NCBI GenBank assembly: GCA_029215795.1
Contig: JARDYH010000002.1
Location: 66,503,001-66,567,000, forward strand
Reading direction: 5' to 3'
DNA length: 64,000 bases
Source of the DNA: Anniella stebbinsi
Lineage: Eukaryota > Chordata > Lepidosauria > Squamata > Anniellidae
The notes beneath the pieces were generated by a model that ran no database searches, was not told the DNA's origin, and saw only the letters and a program-made list of their open reading frames with translations. Positions 34,401 to 45,404 of this stretch are shown here, piece by piece. Numbering within the stretch: position 1 is the stretch's first letter; every line of letters begins with the position of its first letter. The position numbers and the translations under genes were made by a program.

Positions 34401-35218
34401 CATATATCCTCCATTTCTTTCTGAATATTTTCTATCATTTGTTTATGTTTAAATATTCTTGTGTCCACTCTCCATCTTTTAGCTTCCTTATAATCTTTCC
34501 GAATCTTCATCTCCATATTTATTAATGCATGATCTGAAACTTTAATAAGCCCTATTCCTACTTCTAATACTTTTGTTAATAAAGTCTTAGAAATAAAAAG
34601 GTAATCTATTCTAGTATAGCTCTTATGTACTGCTGAATAGAAAGTATATTTCCTTTCCTCCCCTTTGTTTAACCTCCAAACGTCAAACATCTCCTTTGCT
34701 TTCATTAATACATTTAAACTTGTTACATTTTGCCGCCTATCATTCATATTGGGATTAGATTTATCTTTATTTTTATCCATTACCATATTAAAATCTCCTC
34801 CCATTATAATGTGGCCTTTTTGAATTCCTTGCATTTCCTTGAACACTTTATTATAAAAATTTTCTTGCTTTTCATTCGGGGCATATATATTCACCAATGT
34901 ATAATCTTCATTAGCTATCTTCCCCTGTATAATTATATACCTCCCCTGTTCATCTTTTATTCCTTTCATATCAGTAAAACCACATTTCTTTGAAATTATA
35001 ATTGCTACCCCTCTAGCTTTAGATGTTCCATATGCTTTCTCGTAGATGTTCGCCCATCGTAATTTAATTTCATTAGTCCCTTCTTTAACTTGATGTGTTT
35101 CCTGTAAGAATACAAAATCAGCTTTATCCCTATTCAATAAATTTTCTATTCTCTTTCGTTTTATCATCGTTCCCAGCCCTTTAACATTTAATGATGTTAC
35201 TTTCAATTTTTTACCCAT
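31473..35218 (-). pseudogene. L1-type ORF2: endonuclease, reverse transcriptase, Cys-rich C-terminus
   Basis: About 1,248 codons, close to the usual L1 ORF2 length. The endonuclease (35218-34001) keeps its expected catalytic motifs: SLNVKGLG, LQETH, NIYAPN, GGDFN and SDHALI. A TAA stop at 34001-34003 interrupts it, and the same frame continues. The RT part (33946-33311) has KSPGMDGLGPEYYK, SYRSISLLNQDAKI and ALDIFKAFD. A one-base frameshift lies near 33325-33332 and an in-frame TGA at 33261-33263, just before GTKQGCPLSP. The last part (33218-31473) carries the catalytic FADD (ISLFADDTLL) and a C-x3-C-x7-H-x4-C cluster (CWRGC to WWSC). The protein would nick DNA and copy the L1 RNA. It is inactive as read. 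Confidence 0.93.
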
Positions 35219-35539
35219 GATATTTTTTACATAGCAAATTGTCTTTTCTATTGGTCCTTATTAGTGCTCTACCTTCTCTCCACCCTCTTCCCACCCCACT
35301 TCCTCCCCCCCACCCCCATTCCCCTCCCTCCCCCTCCCTTCCCCTCCCCCAATTATTCATCCCCCCTCGTGCCTGAGGAGTTAACCTCATCCAAAGACCC
35401 AAGATCAATCCGGGGGAGGGGGGAGACGCCCTTCCAGGATTCCCAGCGACAGCCACCCTCACTCCCCGGTCAGTTTATGCATCTCTCATCATCCGCTAGC
35501 TTATATTTAATTCTCTGTCTGAATAAGAAAAACTTTCTT
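35219..35539 (-). other. L1 inter-ORF spacer, purine-rich on the coding strand
   Basis: The plus strand is strongly C/T rich (CCCTCCCCC runs at 35280-35350), so the coding strand is G/A rich. No frame bridges ORF1 and ORF2 here, so ORF2 translation would need reinitiation or a similar unconventional route, as in known L1s. Confidence 0.6.
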
Positions 35540-36594
35540 CTATTTTCTGCTTCCAGCTGCTCCTTCGTCCGGATCCATTATTCCCAACTCTTGAAGTAAT
35601 TGTATGCTTTGTTCCGATGATGTAATCCTGTACTTCCGATCCTTCCACTGAAACTTCAAAAACACTGGATAGCCCCACGTGTATCTCACATTCTTCTTCA
35701 TCAAGACTGCTGTACAAACTTTCACAGTTTTTCTCCAATTGATTGTCTCTGAACATAAATCTTGATATACTTGTACTGGAGTTGATTGATACTTCATTCC
35801 CTCTGGGGCTTGGCTCGCAACTTTCATAAATTCCTCTTTTTTATAATAATTTGCAAACTTTATGATGATATCTCTAGGCATTACTCCACTTCTTCTGCCT
35901 CCAATTCTATGTATTCTTTCCATGTCCCATTCTTCCCATGCAATAACTGGAGTTATATCCTTAATCCACCCCATAACTCGATCTCTCAAAATTCTGGGGT
36001 TTTCACCCGATGATTCTGGAAAGAATCTGAGACAGAGCGTCTTGCCCGATCCTCCAAATCAATCATTTTCAGCTGCATTGAATCAAATTGTTCCGTCTGG
36101 TTCTGTATGGCTATTTCATTTGCCATAGCTTTTCTCTCCACCTTTTCAATCCTCGAATTGGCCTCCTTCATTTGCCTTTTCATTTCTGAAATACTTCTAT
36201 CTATTTGAACCGTAACTCCCATCAACACCTCTTTTTTCAGGGATTCATTGCTTTCTTCCATCATTTTTTGCATCTTTACATTATTATGTGTCATCATCTG
36301 CTGCATCATGTCTTTAATGCTCTCAACCAGCTCTGTCTGCTGCATTGTAGCATCTGGTGTTTTAGATCTAGCTGCAGCTGCCTTCGGGTCAACTCCTTCC
36401 TCCATCCCTTCCTTCTCCCTTCCAGTTTTCTGGGAGTCTTTGTTATTATTATTGTTATTTTTACCACTTGAGGTTGGCATCTGAGATTCCACTCTAGCCA
36501 ATCTGGTTGCTGTATTATCCGATGGTCTCCCAATAGACTTATTTCTCAGCCAAATCGGAATTTTCTGTTGTTTTTTAGAGTCTTTCTTTGACAT
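35540..36594 (-). pseudogene. L1-type ORF1 RNA-binding protein, one frameshift
   Basis: About 351 codons in two frames, near the usual L1 ORF1 length. The first frame (36594-35986) starts MSKKDSKKQQKIP, has an Asn run (KNNNNNNKD), then a long heptad-rich coiled coil (about residues 85-190, rich in E, K, M and Q) that would trimerise. The second frame (35989-35540) starts upstream near 36040, where the frameshift lies at a GCAAGACGCTC stretch. It reads NPRILRDRVMGW, ERIHRIGG and PRDIIIKFANYY, the RRM and C-terminal domain of L1 ORF1p. The protein would coat L1 RNA in the cytoplasm. Confidence 0.88.
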
Positions 36595-36825
36595 TGGATC
36601 TGATCCAACCCAGATGCTGTGGAGGTTAAAAGCGAAAGTAGCCTGCTCCGGCTACAGCAGTTTTCAAAAATAGTTCTTTCAAAGCCTTTTAACCTCTCTT
36701 ATCTCTCCCACACAATATTTTTTCCTTTCTACTCACATTTGATGAGACTATTAGCTTTACATTTTATTTACGACCGGAGCTTGAGAAATCGCTGCTCAAC
36801 TGTCAGCCTCGGAAGTCCATCCCCC
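36595..36825 (-). promoter_or_regulatory. L1-type 5' UTR
   Basis: About 231 bp between the element's 5' end (immediately inside the 36826-36840 duplication) and the ORF1 start. Its coding strand begins GGGGGATGGACTTCCGAGG. An internal promoter is expected here from L1 biology but no specific site can be shown. It is short for an L1 5' UTR, so some 5' truncation cannot be excluded. Confidence 0.55.
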
Positions 36826-36840
36826 GTGTCCCAGACTTTG
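36826..36840. repeat. Target-site duplication, 5' side of the L1 insertion
   Basis: Exact 15-base copy of 31228-31242. Confidence 0.92.
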
Positions 36841-37035
36841 AAGGGATTTAAAAATCAACACCAGTACCTGGGATAGGGCCTGGAATTTCATTAGCAGGCA
36901 ATACAGTTGATGCAAAAGCTGTTGTATATGCTAGAGCTTGCTTAAGCCAACTGATGACAGGCTGCAGCAGGCTGCACTGGTTGCACCTTCTGCACAGATC
37001 AAGCGCACTAGTCATCCTTGAGGTTACAAGGTTGT
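36841..37035 (-). mobile_element. Older LINE 3' part, right side of the interrupted copy
   Basis: Continues the LINE at 31000-31227. The phrases CAACACCAGTACCTGG, TTTCATTAGCAGGCAATACA and CTGATGACAGGCTGCAGC resemble the CR1/L2 region read at 25835-25960. No long frame remains. Confidence 0.55.
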
Positions 37036-37106
37036 AAGGTCCTTGGTGTCTAGGAAGAACACAGCTGATATATTGAACGTAACTGACAGAAAGCATTCCT
37101 GGGCTA

Positions 37107-37335
37107 GATCTACACTAGTGCTTTTTATCTGTGTTGGAGTGCACTGATAACTGTTGGGGCACATGACACATCCCTTATATCTCTTTCTAGCATTATTTCC
37201 CACTTTGTATTCCTTCTTATCCAAAATAGCACAGCATATATCATTGTGTGTGCTATGAGGTATAACAGTGAAAGAGGGATATAGCATTACCATGATGGGA
37301 TCGTATCGATTTGACACGAGGTGTAGATCTGGCTC
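37107..37335. mobile_element. MITE with GCTAGATCTACAC ends
   Basis: Inverted ends GGCTAGATCTACAC (37109-) and GTGTAGATCTGGC (about 37321-37334). The interior contains a weaker inverted pair (CCCTTATATCTCTTTC against GAAAGAGGGATATAGC). A similar but different element is at 42355-42485. The target duplication is unclear. Confidence 0.6.
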
Positions 37336-37584
37336 ATCACCATTGTCTTATCTTGTGGGAGCACACCCAGGCAGTATACCTTTCTCCACAGTGCTCTGTG
37401 CCCACCATTGATAATGAGAAAATCTACAGTCCCCAAGTCTGCAAGCCTTCTAAGTAGAATTACTCCCATATTGTCTGAATGTTGTCTCAGTTTGTTACCC
37501 CTTCATCATCTGACTGGTTGCCAGTCACTGATTCAGGACAATGGCTAAAGGTTACAGTTCAACAGTTCTACAATTCAGAATATA

Positions 37585-37722
37585 TGGGTTGGATCCAGAA
37601 TTAGTCATACTTAGAGCAGACCCATTGAAATCAAGGGAACTTCAGTTAGTCATAATTAGTTTGTCCCATTGATTTCAATGGGTCTACATTAAGACTGAAA
37701 GTCTGGATCCAACCCACAGCAA
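37585..37722. mobile_element. Palindromic MITE with GGGTTGGATCCAGA ends
   Basis: The left end GGGTTGGATCCAGA at about 37588 is repeated inverted at about 37705-37719. The interior has CCCATTGAAATCAAGGG and CCCATTGATTTCAATGGG, also inverted. Partial relatives are at 41803-41880 and 50624-50765. Confidence 0.75.
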
Positions 37723-39898
37723 TTGCAATGTGTGAAATGTTGGGTGGCCCTGTATCCTCTATTTCAAGGGCTGTCAGAGAGCAGGCATCTATTTTGAAGG
37801 TGTCCTCTATTTGAAGGGCTGCCCAGTCCAAGTCTGCTTTAAAGCTAATGAACCAGGAGAAGGAAGAGCAGCAGGAATCTCCCATGAACACGTAGCACCC
37901 AAGCAGCACGTTGAGCAGGGACACAGGTCACCTGGTCACATCCTTCCACACTATGGTGAGATGAATTGGATATCAATTCAAATTAGAGTAATTATTTCCA
38001 AAAAAGCATCTATACGTATATGTTAGCGTACACATCTCTCTCTTTTATTTTTGGATGATACATCTCCTTTTCTCTCTTTCTTGGAAATGCACTTTAGTGA
38101 AATTGTACTAAGTACATTGCATTACTGTTTATGTGCATGCAGTTAAATGCATGCACCCCAGAGATAAGATGGATCTATACCTTTCATTTACAGATGAACT
38201 GTACATTGCCTTTAATACATATCAGGCAGCTTTGTCTGTTCTTCTCTCTCTTTGCCACCAATGTGATCCTGATCCAGACTGGGGTCTCCCCATGCCTACA
38301 ATTTCCATAGGGAATAACCCATTGATGTGTGCTTATTTCTGAGTAAGAAAAAAGAACAGCTGTAACTGCAAGCTCTGTGTAAACAGTAATGTTAATTTTG
38401 GCTCTGAATGTGGGATGATGACGTTGTGCTGTGCACATGTTTAGTTTCACCCTTCAGAAACGGAAGTTCTAGTGATCCTGGGAAAGGATCTGAACTCTGG
38501 GGAATGACAGCTCCACCACCGACGTTTTAACAAGGCAGCCCTTAAAGGCAAAATGGGGACAAAAATATTTACAAGGGACAGGAACCAGACAATAGTTACC
38601 AGTGAACAGGAACAGCTGGAGCATATGAAATAATTGACAATATCTAGTAAAAGACAGCCTGTGTTGAGCAAGTCTAGGCTTTTCAAAAGGTGCCTGTGAT
38701 ATGCTGTAGCATATTTCCAAGCAAATTGCTCTTCTCAATTTTAATGCACAAGCAGAATGCACTGCTCTGCCCTTGTGCACCATTTATTTTCTAACTCTTC
38801 CCCAGGTTCAATAAATTACATATTAGTTTGTTTTAGTGGTTTCTACAAAAACATAAATAAATAAACAATCCAGTGTCCTTTTTCACATGTAAAATGGTTC
38901 ATATTAAGGCTTTCATAATACCCTTCAGTTTCTGTGTTAAATTGATGCTTAAATTGGAATAAAAGTAAAAACCTTGGCAGTTTAGATAATTCACTTCATC
39001 TGGTGGCCAGCTATGTTAACAATCGCATCATATGCCAGCACTTACATGAGATGAAAGGAGTCCCTGGGGCACTGGAACTGCATTTTAGAAGCAGAGTGAA
39101 AATACAGTTATAGTCTGTTTCATCATTTTATTCTGCAAAATGATAAATTATTTTAACTGGAATCTGAAAGGTTATGTTGTGGGTTATTCAGGGCAGATTA
39201 GTTTTGGAAAACTGAATGTCAATTGTTGATCAGTATTCTGGACAGGAAGTGTTCAGCACAATGTCAGCAAATTGTCTTTTATTCAGGCATATTGAGCACT
39301 TGGAGGAAATGGCATATTGTTAGCATATGAATAACATCAAAGCCTCACATTGCATGATAGATTTCAGCCTCCTGAGATAAAATGCAAGGACTTCCTTCTA
39401 TGGATCTAAGTGCCTTACTCTGCCGGCTTGAATTCAAAACGTCCTCCCTCCCATAGGCTAGTCAAAGCTCTGCACTAGACAATTGGTTCATGAATGTGCA
39501 TTTCATCACACATTGCCAGCCCCAAATTGTCTTTTCTTACATAGAAGATAAAAGGGCCATTTGATTTAAAAACAAGGTTTACATACAACACAACAGGGAG
39601 CAAGTGCATTTTTCAACCCCTAGGTTCTGAATTGGGAGGAAACGATGACCAAATAAGGAGCTACATGGTCGATAGTATTTTTAAAATGTAGAACGCAAGG
39701 AAGACTACAGTGGGTACATCTGGATGTAACATTTAAATACAGTTTAGCACAACGAGCCTGGGCAAATCTCAGGCTCATGTGCATTCGCAGAATTTCCCTT
39801 CCCCTCTGCTCCTCTCGCATGGCTGCAAGGAGATGGGGATTTCTTGTTTCTATTTTCAGCTAATAATGGTTTCCATTTTGTCTGAACAAAGAACTGTG
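37723..39898. other. No gene recognised; AT-rich
   Basis: No confident repeat or exon structure. Frames are short. 38260-38300 carries a short phrase like the dispersed DNA repeat at 14440 (GATCCAGACTGGGGTC). Confidence 0.4.
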
Positions 39899-39906
39899 GT
39901 TAGTAT

Positions 39907-41177
39907 TAGGGGTGTGCACGGACCCCCCGGATCGGATCGGGACCCGGATCGGGACCTCCAATTTTGTCATGGATTGGTTCGGACAAAATCGGAGGCCCCC
40001 CCGGAACGGATCGAGTCCGATCCCGATCCAAAAATCGTAATTTTTTGGATCGGCCGCCATTTTTTCCCCATAGACTTGCATTGCAATGCAAGTCTATGAG
40101 GAAAAAATGGCGGCGGGTGGGTGAGGGGGGGCCTAACTCCCTCCCCCCCGGGGCCATCTGCTGTGGACGGCCCCGGCAGGTAAGCCCCCTCCCCCGCGCT
40201 CCCTACCCCCCCTGGGGCCGTCCGCTTCCATCCGCGGGTGCCCGCGGGCGCCCGCGGATAGAAGCGGACGGCTCCAGGGGGAGGTAAGCCCCCTTCCCCG
40301 CCACTGCTTACCTTTCTGGGCCGTTCCCTACCGTCCGGCGCTGGCGGCTACCGCCAGCCGGCTTTGCGGCTTGCTCTTGAGTAGTGCGCAGGTGATCACC
40401 CGGCGCGCCACCCTGGAGCAGGCCGCGGAGCCCACTGGTAGTAGCCACCGGCGCCGGACGGGCGTCCCTAAAAGGTAAGCACCCCCCCTCCCCTCCGCGC
40501 GCCCCCCTCACCTTTCCGGGCCGTTCCCTACCGTCCGGCACCGGCGGCTACCGCCAGACGGCTTTGCGGCTTGCTCTCGAGTAGTGCGCCGGGTGATCAC
40601 CCGGCGCGCCACCCTGGAGCAGGCCGCGGAGCCCACTGGTAGTAGCCGCCGGCGTTGGACGGGAGCGGACGGGCCGGAAAGGTAAGGGCCCCCCTCCTCC
40701 CCTCCGCACGCCCCCCTCCTCCCCTCCACGCGCCCCCTGCTTACCTTCCCGGCCCGTCCGCTCCTGTCCGGCGCCGGCGGCTACTACCAGCGGGCTCCGC
40801 AGCCTGCTCTCGAGTAGCGCGCCGGGTGATGACATCACCCAGTGCGCCACCCTGGAGCAGGCCGCGGAGCCCGCTGGTAGTAGCTGCCGGCGCCGGACGG
40901 GAGCGGACGGGCCGGAAAGGTAAGCTCCCCCCTCCTCCCCCCCCGCTGTCCACTTTCATCGGCAGGCGCCCGCTGGTGCCCACCAATGGAAGCGGCGGTG
41001 GGCGCCAGTGGGCGCCCGCCGATCCGCCAATCCGCCGAACCGGTTCGGAGCCTTTTCGGATCGGTTCGGACTGGATCGGCGGAGCCAGCTTTTGGATCGG
41101 AAATCGGATAATTTATCCGATTTCTCACTGGACCGGACTCGGATCATGGATCGGGTCCGATCCAGTGCACATCCCTA
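39907..41177. mobile_element. GATCGG palindromic hAT-like element, copy C (1,271 bp)
   Basis: Ends TAGGGGTGTGCACGG and TGCACATCCCTA, with a perfect 8-bp duplication GTTAGTAT (39899-39906 and 41178-41185). Near the left end is a strong hairpin at 40049-40112 (GCCATTTTTTCCCCATAG arms around CATTGCAATG). The interior holds three related modules of about 180-205 bp (40311-40480, 40508-40687, 40740-40924). Each carries CTACC..CCAG arms around GGTGATCACC-like centres and ends AAAGGTAAG. It is very GC- and CpG-rich against an AT-rich background, so it mimics a CpG island. There is no transposase. Confidence 0.9.
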
Positions 41178-41199
41178 GTTAGTATTAACTATGGCTTAT

Positions 41200-41325
41200 G
41201 GCAGGGTTAGGCAACCTGATGCCCTCCAGATGTTTTGAAATACAACTCCCAGAATCTTTGGTATTGGCCATGTTGGCTTATGGGTATTGTAATCCAACTG
41301 GAGGGAAACAGATTGCTTTCAGATG
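41200..41325. mobile_element. Palindromic hAT-like MITE
   Basis: It reads GCCCTCCAGATGTTTTG, ATACAACTCCCAGAATC, then an inverted TATTGTAATCCAACTGGAGG. Same family as 11628-11775. It lies just outside the target duplication of copy C. Confidence 0.65.
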
Positions 41326-41802
41326 ATCGTAAATCATGTTTGAAATTAGCTTGTTTCCCTAAACTATCATCAACGACACTAACCTTGGTTTGTCTTAGTT
41401 CAGACATAATAAGTAACTTTATTTAGTTGAAAATGGAAGCGAAAGCTTCCAATCTTCTCCTTGTTGCTTGTTCTGGAGAAGGAAAGGGGAGTGCATGAGT
41501 TATGAGGCATGTGGATGTAATGCTAAACCACAGCTTAGCATGACATGTGAACCAGATCAACATAGATATCATTCTAAAATCTATATAATAATATAGCAAA
41601 TAGAAAATAAAGATCTCATCTACCAGAATTGCACAAAATTAGACTTTAAAATACTAAAAGTAAAGTACTACCAGTTTCTCTTGGCTTTTAACCTTATAAG
41701 TCACTGGTGGCTAAAGGATTCTCAACTGCAAACATACACGGAGATGATAGAAAATAGATGGTCTTTTCTTCTTTTAAACCTACTAATTTTCCCTACAGAG
41801 AA

Positions 41803-41985
41803 TTGGATCCAGACTTAGTTCAGTCAGATTTCGAGGAGGCACACTGAAGTCAATGGGGCTTAATTTAGCCTGTTTCAGGAGTAGGACGCTGCGGCCCTCA
41901 GATGTTGTCGGACTACAGTTCCTGTCATATCTGACCATTGGCCATGATGACTGGGGCCTTCTTGTGTGAGAATGAGTACACTCTA
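41803..41985. mobile_element. Two MITE fragments side by side
   Basis: 41803-41875 resembles the left arm of 37585-37722 (TTGGATCCAGACTTAGT, TGAAGTCAATGGGGCTTA). 41876-41965 resembles 11628-11775 (CCCTCAGATGTTGTCGGAC, ATTGGCCATGATG). Confidence 0.55.
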
Positions 41986-42036
41986 GTTGCTTGGGCATGT
42001 TGGCCCTCTCGTGTGAGAATGAGTGGTGTAGTGGAG

Positions 42037-42352
42037 CATAGAATCATAGAATAGTAGAGTTGGAAGCCATCGAGTCCAACCCCCTGCTCAGTGCAGGAAT
42101 CCACATTAAAGCATACCTGATAGATTATTGTCCAGCTGCCTCTTGAATGCCTCTAGTGTGGGAGAGCCCACAACCTTCCTAGATAATTGGTTCCATTGTC
42201 ATCCGGCTCTAACAGTCAGGAAGTTTTTCCTGATGTCCAGCCAGAATCTGGCTTCCTGTAATTTGAACCCATTATTCTGTGTCCTGCACTCCAGGATAAT
42301 CAAGAAGTGATCCTGGCCCTCCTCTGTGTGACAACCTTTCAAGTACTTGAAG
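42037..42352 (-). mobile_element. CR1 LINE 3' end
   Basis: The plus strand carries the well-known CR1 terminal phrase ATAGAATCATAGAATAG, then GAGTTGGAAGCCATCGAGTC and CCAACCCCCTGCTCAGTGC, which is the reverse of a CR1 3' end. It extends into the C-terminal coding part (AATTTGAACCCATTATTC). The reading frame is degraded. Confidence 0.9.
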
Positions 42353-42485
42353 GCAGGATCTACAATACTGCTTTAAAATGGTTTATAACAGTAGTGACAA
42401 CTGTTGAGGCCCAGGACACACACCATATACAGTTTTCAAACCATTTTCAAGTGTCATATCCTGCTTGGTGTAGATCTTGCCAAAG
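42353..42485. mobile_element. MITE with GGCAGGATCTACA ends
   Basis: Inverted ends GGCAGGATCTACA and TGTAGATCTTGCC, with inner inverted AAAATGGTTTATAACAG and AAACCATTTTCAAG phrases. It lies at the internal edge of the CR1 fragment and may have inserted into it. Confidence 0.6.
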
Positions 42486-42834
42486 AGGGCTATCAGTAAC
42501 AAGATATTATTATTTTTTGTAATGTAAATTATTTTGGGGTTGGTTGGTCTTGAAAGCTAATTATGACTCATTAGCTTTACAAAGAACCTGCTTCTAGCAG
42601 ATGAAAACTTCTAGAGTTGGTCTGACTACCATTTTGGATTCTCCTTGGGATTATAGCTCTCTGGATTGTCAGGATGAGTACCTGCACTTCAACATTTACT
42701 ACTACACTAATAGCGGGAATAATTTTATGCTGGCTTTGAAGAGCTTAATGTAATGTAAAGGAGGAAGGAATGTGGAATCCCGCTCACCCCTATGATAGGG
42801 TCGTTTCCCACCTACATTGTGATCTTTTTGGAGC

Positions 42835-43000
42835 CAGATGAAGACATTTTTATTCTCCCAGTTTTTTTTTTTAATCCTTTGGTGCATTTTAAGATCTTTG
42901 TACTGCTATTGGCTTTTCCTTTGGTATTTAACTTGGCTTTATTATGTTTTAACTTTTAAAGGTTTTAATTTTAGGTTTTATTCTAGAGGTGTGAACCGTG
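42835..43000 (+). mobile_element. LINE C-terminal/3' UTR remnant
   Basis: The plus strand reads MKTFLFSQFF at 42838, the end of an L2-type polyprotein (compare KTFLFQQFF at 431-465), followed by a T-rich untranslated tail. Confidence 0.5.
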
Positions 43001-43488
43001 TGGGATTTACAGTCATAGGTTTGGAAACTGGTGTAGAATTTGTGGATACCAGAGTGTGGGTCCAGTCACTAAAACTTTGGTTACATCTTTATTTTTTTTA
43101 ATCAATATCGTGTACATTTTATGCTGTAAAACTCTGATTCTAGTAAATTGTCCCATATAATTTTACATAAAATTAGTCCAATTGGTGTTTCATTTGAATC
43201 CCTTCTAATGCTTGACAACTCCAGCTTTTACAGTTTTGACTCAACATTTATATGATATTGAAACACACAATCTATAACCTCTGGCTAACTGAAATTGTTC
43301 CCACATGGCCTATGGGATTCTGCCCTAGTCAAGTACTTCACCTTCTTACTTGATTTCTCTTAAGAATATACAAGCTCATAGAGCATTTATACTTGCAAGA
43401 TTTGATGTTCCACCAACAATCAGGGCAGATTTCTGAAAATTCATTTTCAAACTAGACTGTGTCCATGTTGGGTACAAGTCCCTGAAAC

Positions 43489-43657
43489 CAGTGGGGGCTA
43501 GTGGTGCTGATGTCAGTAGATCTGCTCAAGATTTCAGTCAGAACTCTAAAGGAACTATCCAATGTGTGGAGTACCTTGGATAGCTCCTTTAGAGTTCTGA
43601 TTGAAAACTGGATTGGATTCACCTCCCCACTGACATTAGAACCACCAGCCTCTACTG
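43489..43657. mobile_element. Small hAT-like palindromic MITE with perfect 8-bp duplication
   Basis: The 169-bp element starts CAGTGGGGGCTAGTGGT and ends ACCACCAGCCTCTACTG. CCTGAAAC flanks it at 43481-43488 and 43658-43665. The interior is one long hairpin (CAGAACTCTAAAGGAAC and its inverse). The CAG start differs from the TAG-ending families here. Confidence 0.9.
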
Positions 43658-43665
43658 CCTGAAAC

Positions 43666-44228
43666 TTTGATATATGTGCTTTTATATTTGAATTTCTATT
43701 ATGATTGGCAAGAAGGGAGACTCAGTGAGGAAGGGATCACATTGAGAATGTCTTACCCAAGAGTCCTCCAAAAGATGGAGCTGGCACTGATTAGTGATAC
43801 CAAACTGCTTTGGTGTGCTTAAAGGGAGACTTTTCACCAGGAAAGGTGGGGCTTACATGGAGAGAGTATTTCTGAGGCTGGCTTTCATTTGGTATCTATG
43901 GTTAGCAGGGTGTCAAGATTACATCTGCACCACCGGCCCTATGTAACGTTTACTGCTCAACAGGTATCCTAATCCCCATGATAGCTGTGACCATCAAGTC
44001 TTCCCTACAAGATGGGAGGATAGAGGAGAAAAGGTGATGAAATGAAGCTCTCGCCCCTCTTGCCTTGATGCACAAACAAGCTCATGAAATAAGGGCTTTC
44101 TTTTAATGTCCTCCTGATGGTGAAAAAATCTATCTCGGTGGGGGGGGGGCTGTTTCAATATTGAGCTGGCATCTGCTTGGACAGGTGCCCTATCAACATC
44201 CAAGAGCTCTGAGTCTGTTATGATTGGG
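43666..44228. other. No gene recognised
   Basis: Mixed composition with a short poly-G at 44139-44148. Frames are short. Confidence 0.4.
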
Positions 44229-44269
44229 CCTTAGTACACTGAACCACTCTCTCTATTGGCTCTTATTGT

Positions 44270-44365
44270 TTGAGTCAGCAGGAGACCGAAGAGGACAAGA
44301 TTGCAGTTCACTGATGTGTTCAGAAAGCTACAATCTTGTCAATTCTGCTCCCTGCTGACATGACG
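44270..44365. repeat. Imperfect inverted repeat, likely MITE core
   Basis: GTCAGCAGGAGACC..GGACAAGATTG at 44273-44305 recurs inverted at 44330-44362 (CAATCTTGTCAATTCTGC, then CCTGCTGAC). Boundaries and target duplication are unclear. Confidence 0.55.
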
Positions 44366-44635
44366 AATGGAACCAAGACAAGAAAGCAGTGGAATGGCAA
44401 ATATGTAATGACTGCATGAAACCCTCAAGCCAAAATTGCTGTTATCCAAATGTCTGAGGAATGTTACTTGAAGTGATGTTGCAGCCTTTACATTGGATGG
44501 TTAGAAGGCCCGGTGTGTCGTCTTCCCTATGACATCCTTTCACAAACATATTGTGTTGGGTGTGTGAGTTGATGTGTACGATATTTGAGGGGCTGTCACA
44601 GGGTTGTGAGGAGATTATTCACAGCTGACAGTAAA

Positions 44636-44663
44636 AGAAAGAAAAGAAAAAAGAGAAAGAAAA

Positions 44664-44710
<47 letters not shown>
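44636..44710. repeat. (GAAA)n microsatellite
   Basis: A purine-rich run of about 75 bp, regular GAAA from about 44664. Confidence 0.95.
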
Positions 44711-44814
44711 CAAACCTGAAACTACAGGAGTTTCCAGGTAGTGGGTTTTGATTATATAAAAAAGTATTCAGATAGCAGTTGATTCTAAAGCAGACTTCCC
44801 CACCCCAGTGCTGT

Positions 44815-45404
44815 CATAAGAACATAAGAGGAGCCATGCTGGATCAGACCAAGGCTCCATCTAGTCCAGCATTCTGTTCACACGGTGGCCAACCAGCTGT
44901 CAACTGGGAACCCACAAGCAGGACATGAGTGCCACAGCACTCTCCTGCCCATGTGCCCCAGCAACTGGTGTACATAAGCTTACTGCCTCTGCTACTGGAG
45001 GTAGCATATATCAATCAAGACTAGTAGCCATTGATAGCCTTCTCCTCCAGCAATTTATCTAACCCCACTTTTAAAGCCATCCAAATTGGTGGCCATCACT
45101 ACATCTTGTGGTAGCGATTGCATAGTTTAACTATGTGCTGTGTGAAGAAGCACTTCCTTTTATCTGTCCTGAATCTCCCACCAACCAGCTTCATGGGATG
45201 ACCCCAGGTTCTAGTATTTTGATAGAGGGAGAAATATGTCTCCCTATCCACATTCTCCACATCATGCATGATTTTGTACACCTCTATCATGTTTCCCCTT
45301 ATCTTCCTTTTTTCCAAGCTAAACAGTTGCAGCTGTTGTAACCTTCCCCCATAGAGAAGATGCTTCAGTCCCTTGATTATTTTAGTTGTCCTTTTCTGTA
45401 CCAT
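44815..45404 (-). mobile_element. CR1-type LINE 3' end with coding remnant
   Basis: The minus strand encodes the CR1 C-terminal block: VQKRTTKIIKGLKHLLYGGR, LQLFSLEKRKIRGNMIEVYK and RFRTDKRKCFFTQ (about 45404-45130). A frameshift near 45125 precedes PQDVVMATNLDGF in the next frame. The 3' UTR runs to about 44815 and starts on the plus strand with AAGAACATAAGAGGAGCC. A partial relative is at 46915-47110. Confidence 0.85.

Larger units (their letters stand above)
31243..36825 (-). mobile_element. Near full-length L1-type LINE with perfect target duplication
   Basis: A 5.58-kb L1-type retrotransposon on the minus strand. From its 5' end: an untranslated region of about 231 bp (36595-36825), ORF1 (36594-35540), an intergenic spacer rich in G/A on the coding strand (35219-35539), ORF2 (35218-31473), and a short 3' UTR ending in an (AAAT)n tail (31249-31292 on the plus strand). 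The flanking 15-bp duplication is perfect. Few lesions are present: one frameshift in ORF1, and one stop, one frameshift and a second stop in ORF2. It sits inside an older LINE fragment. It is the youngest large insertion in the window by these criteria. Confidence 0.93.
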
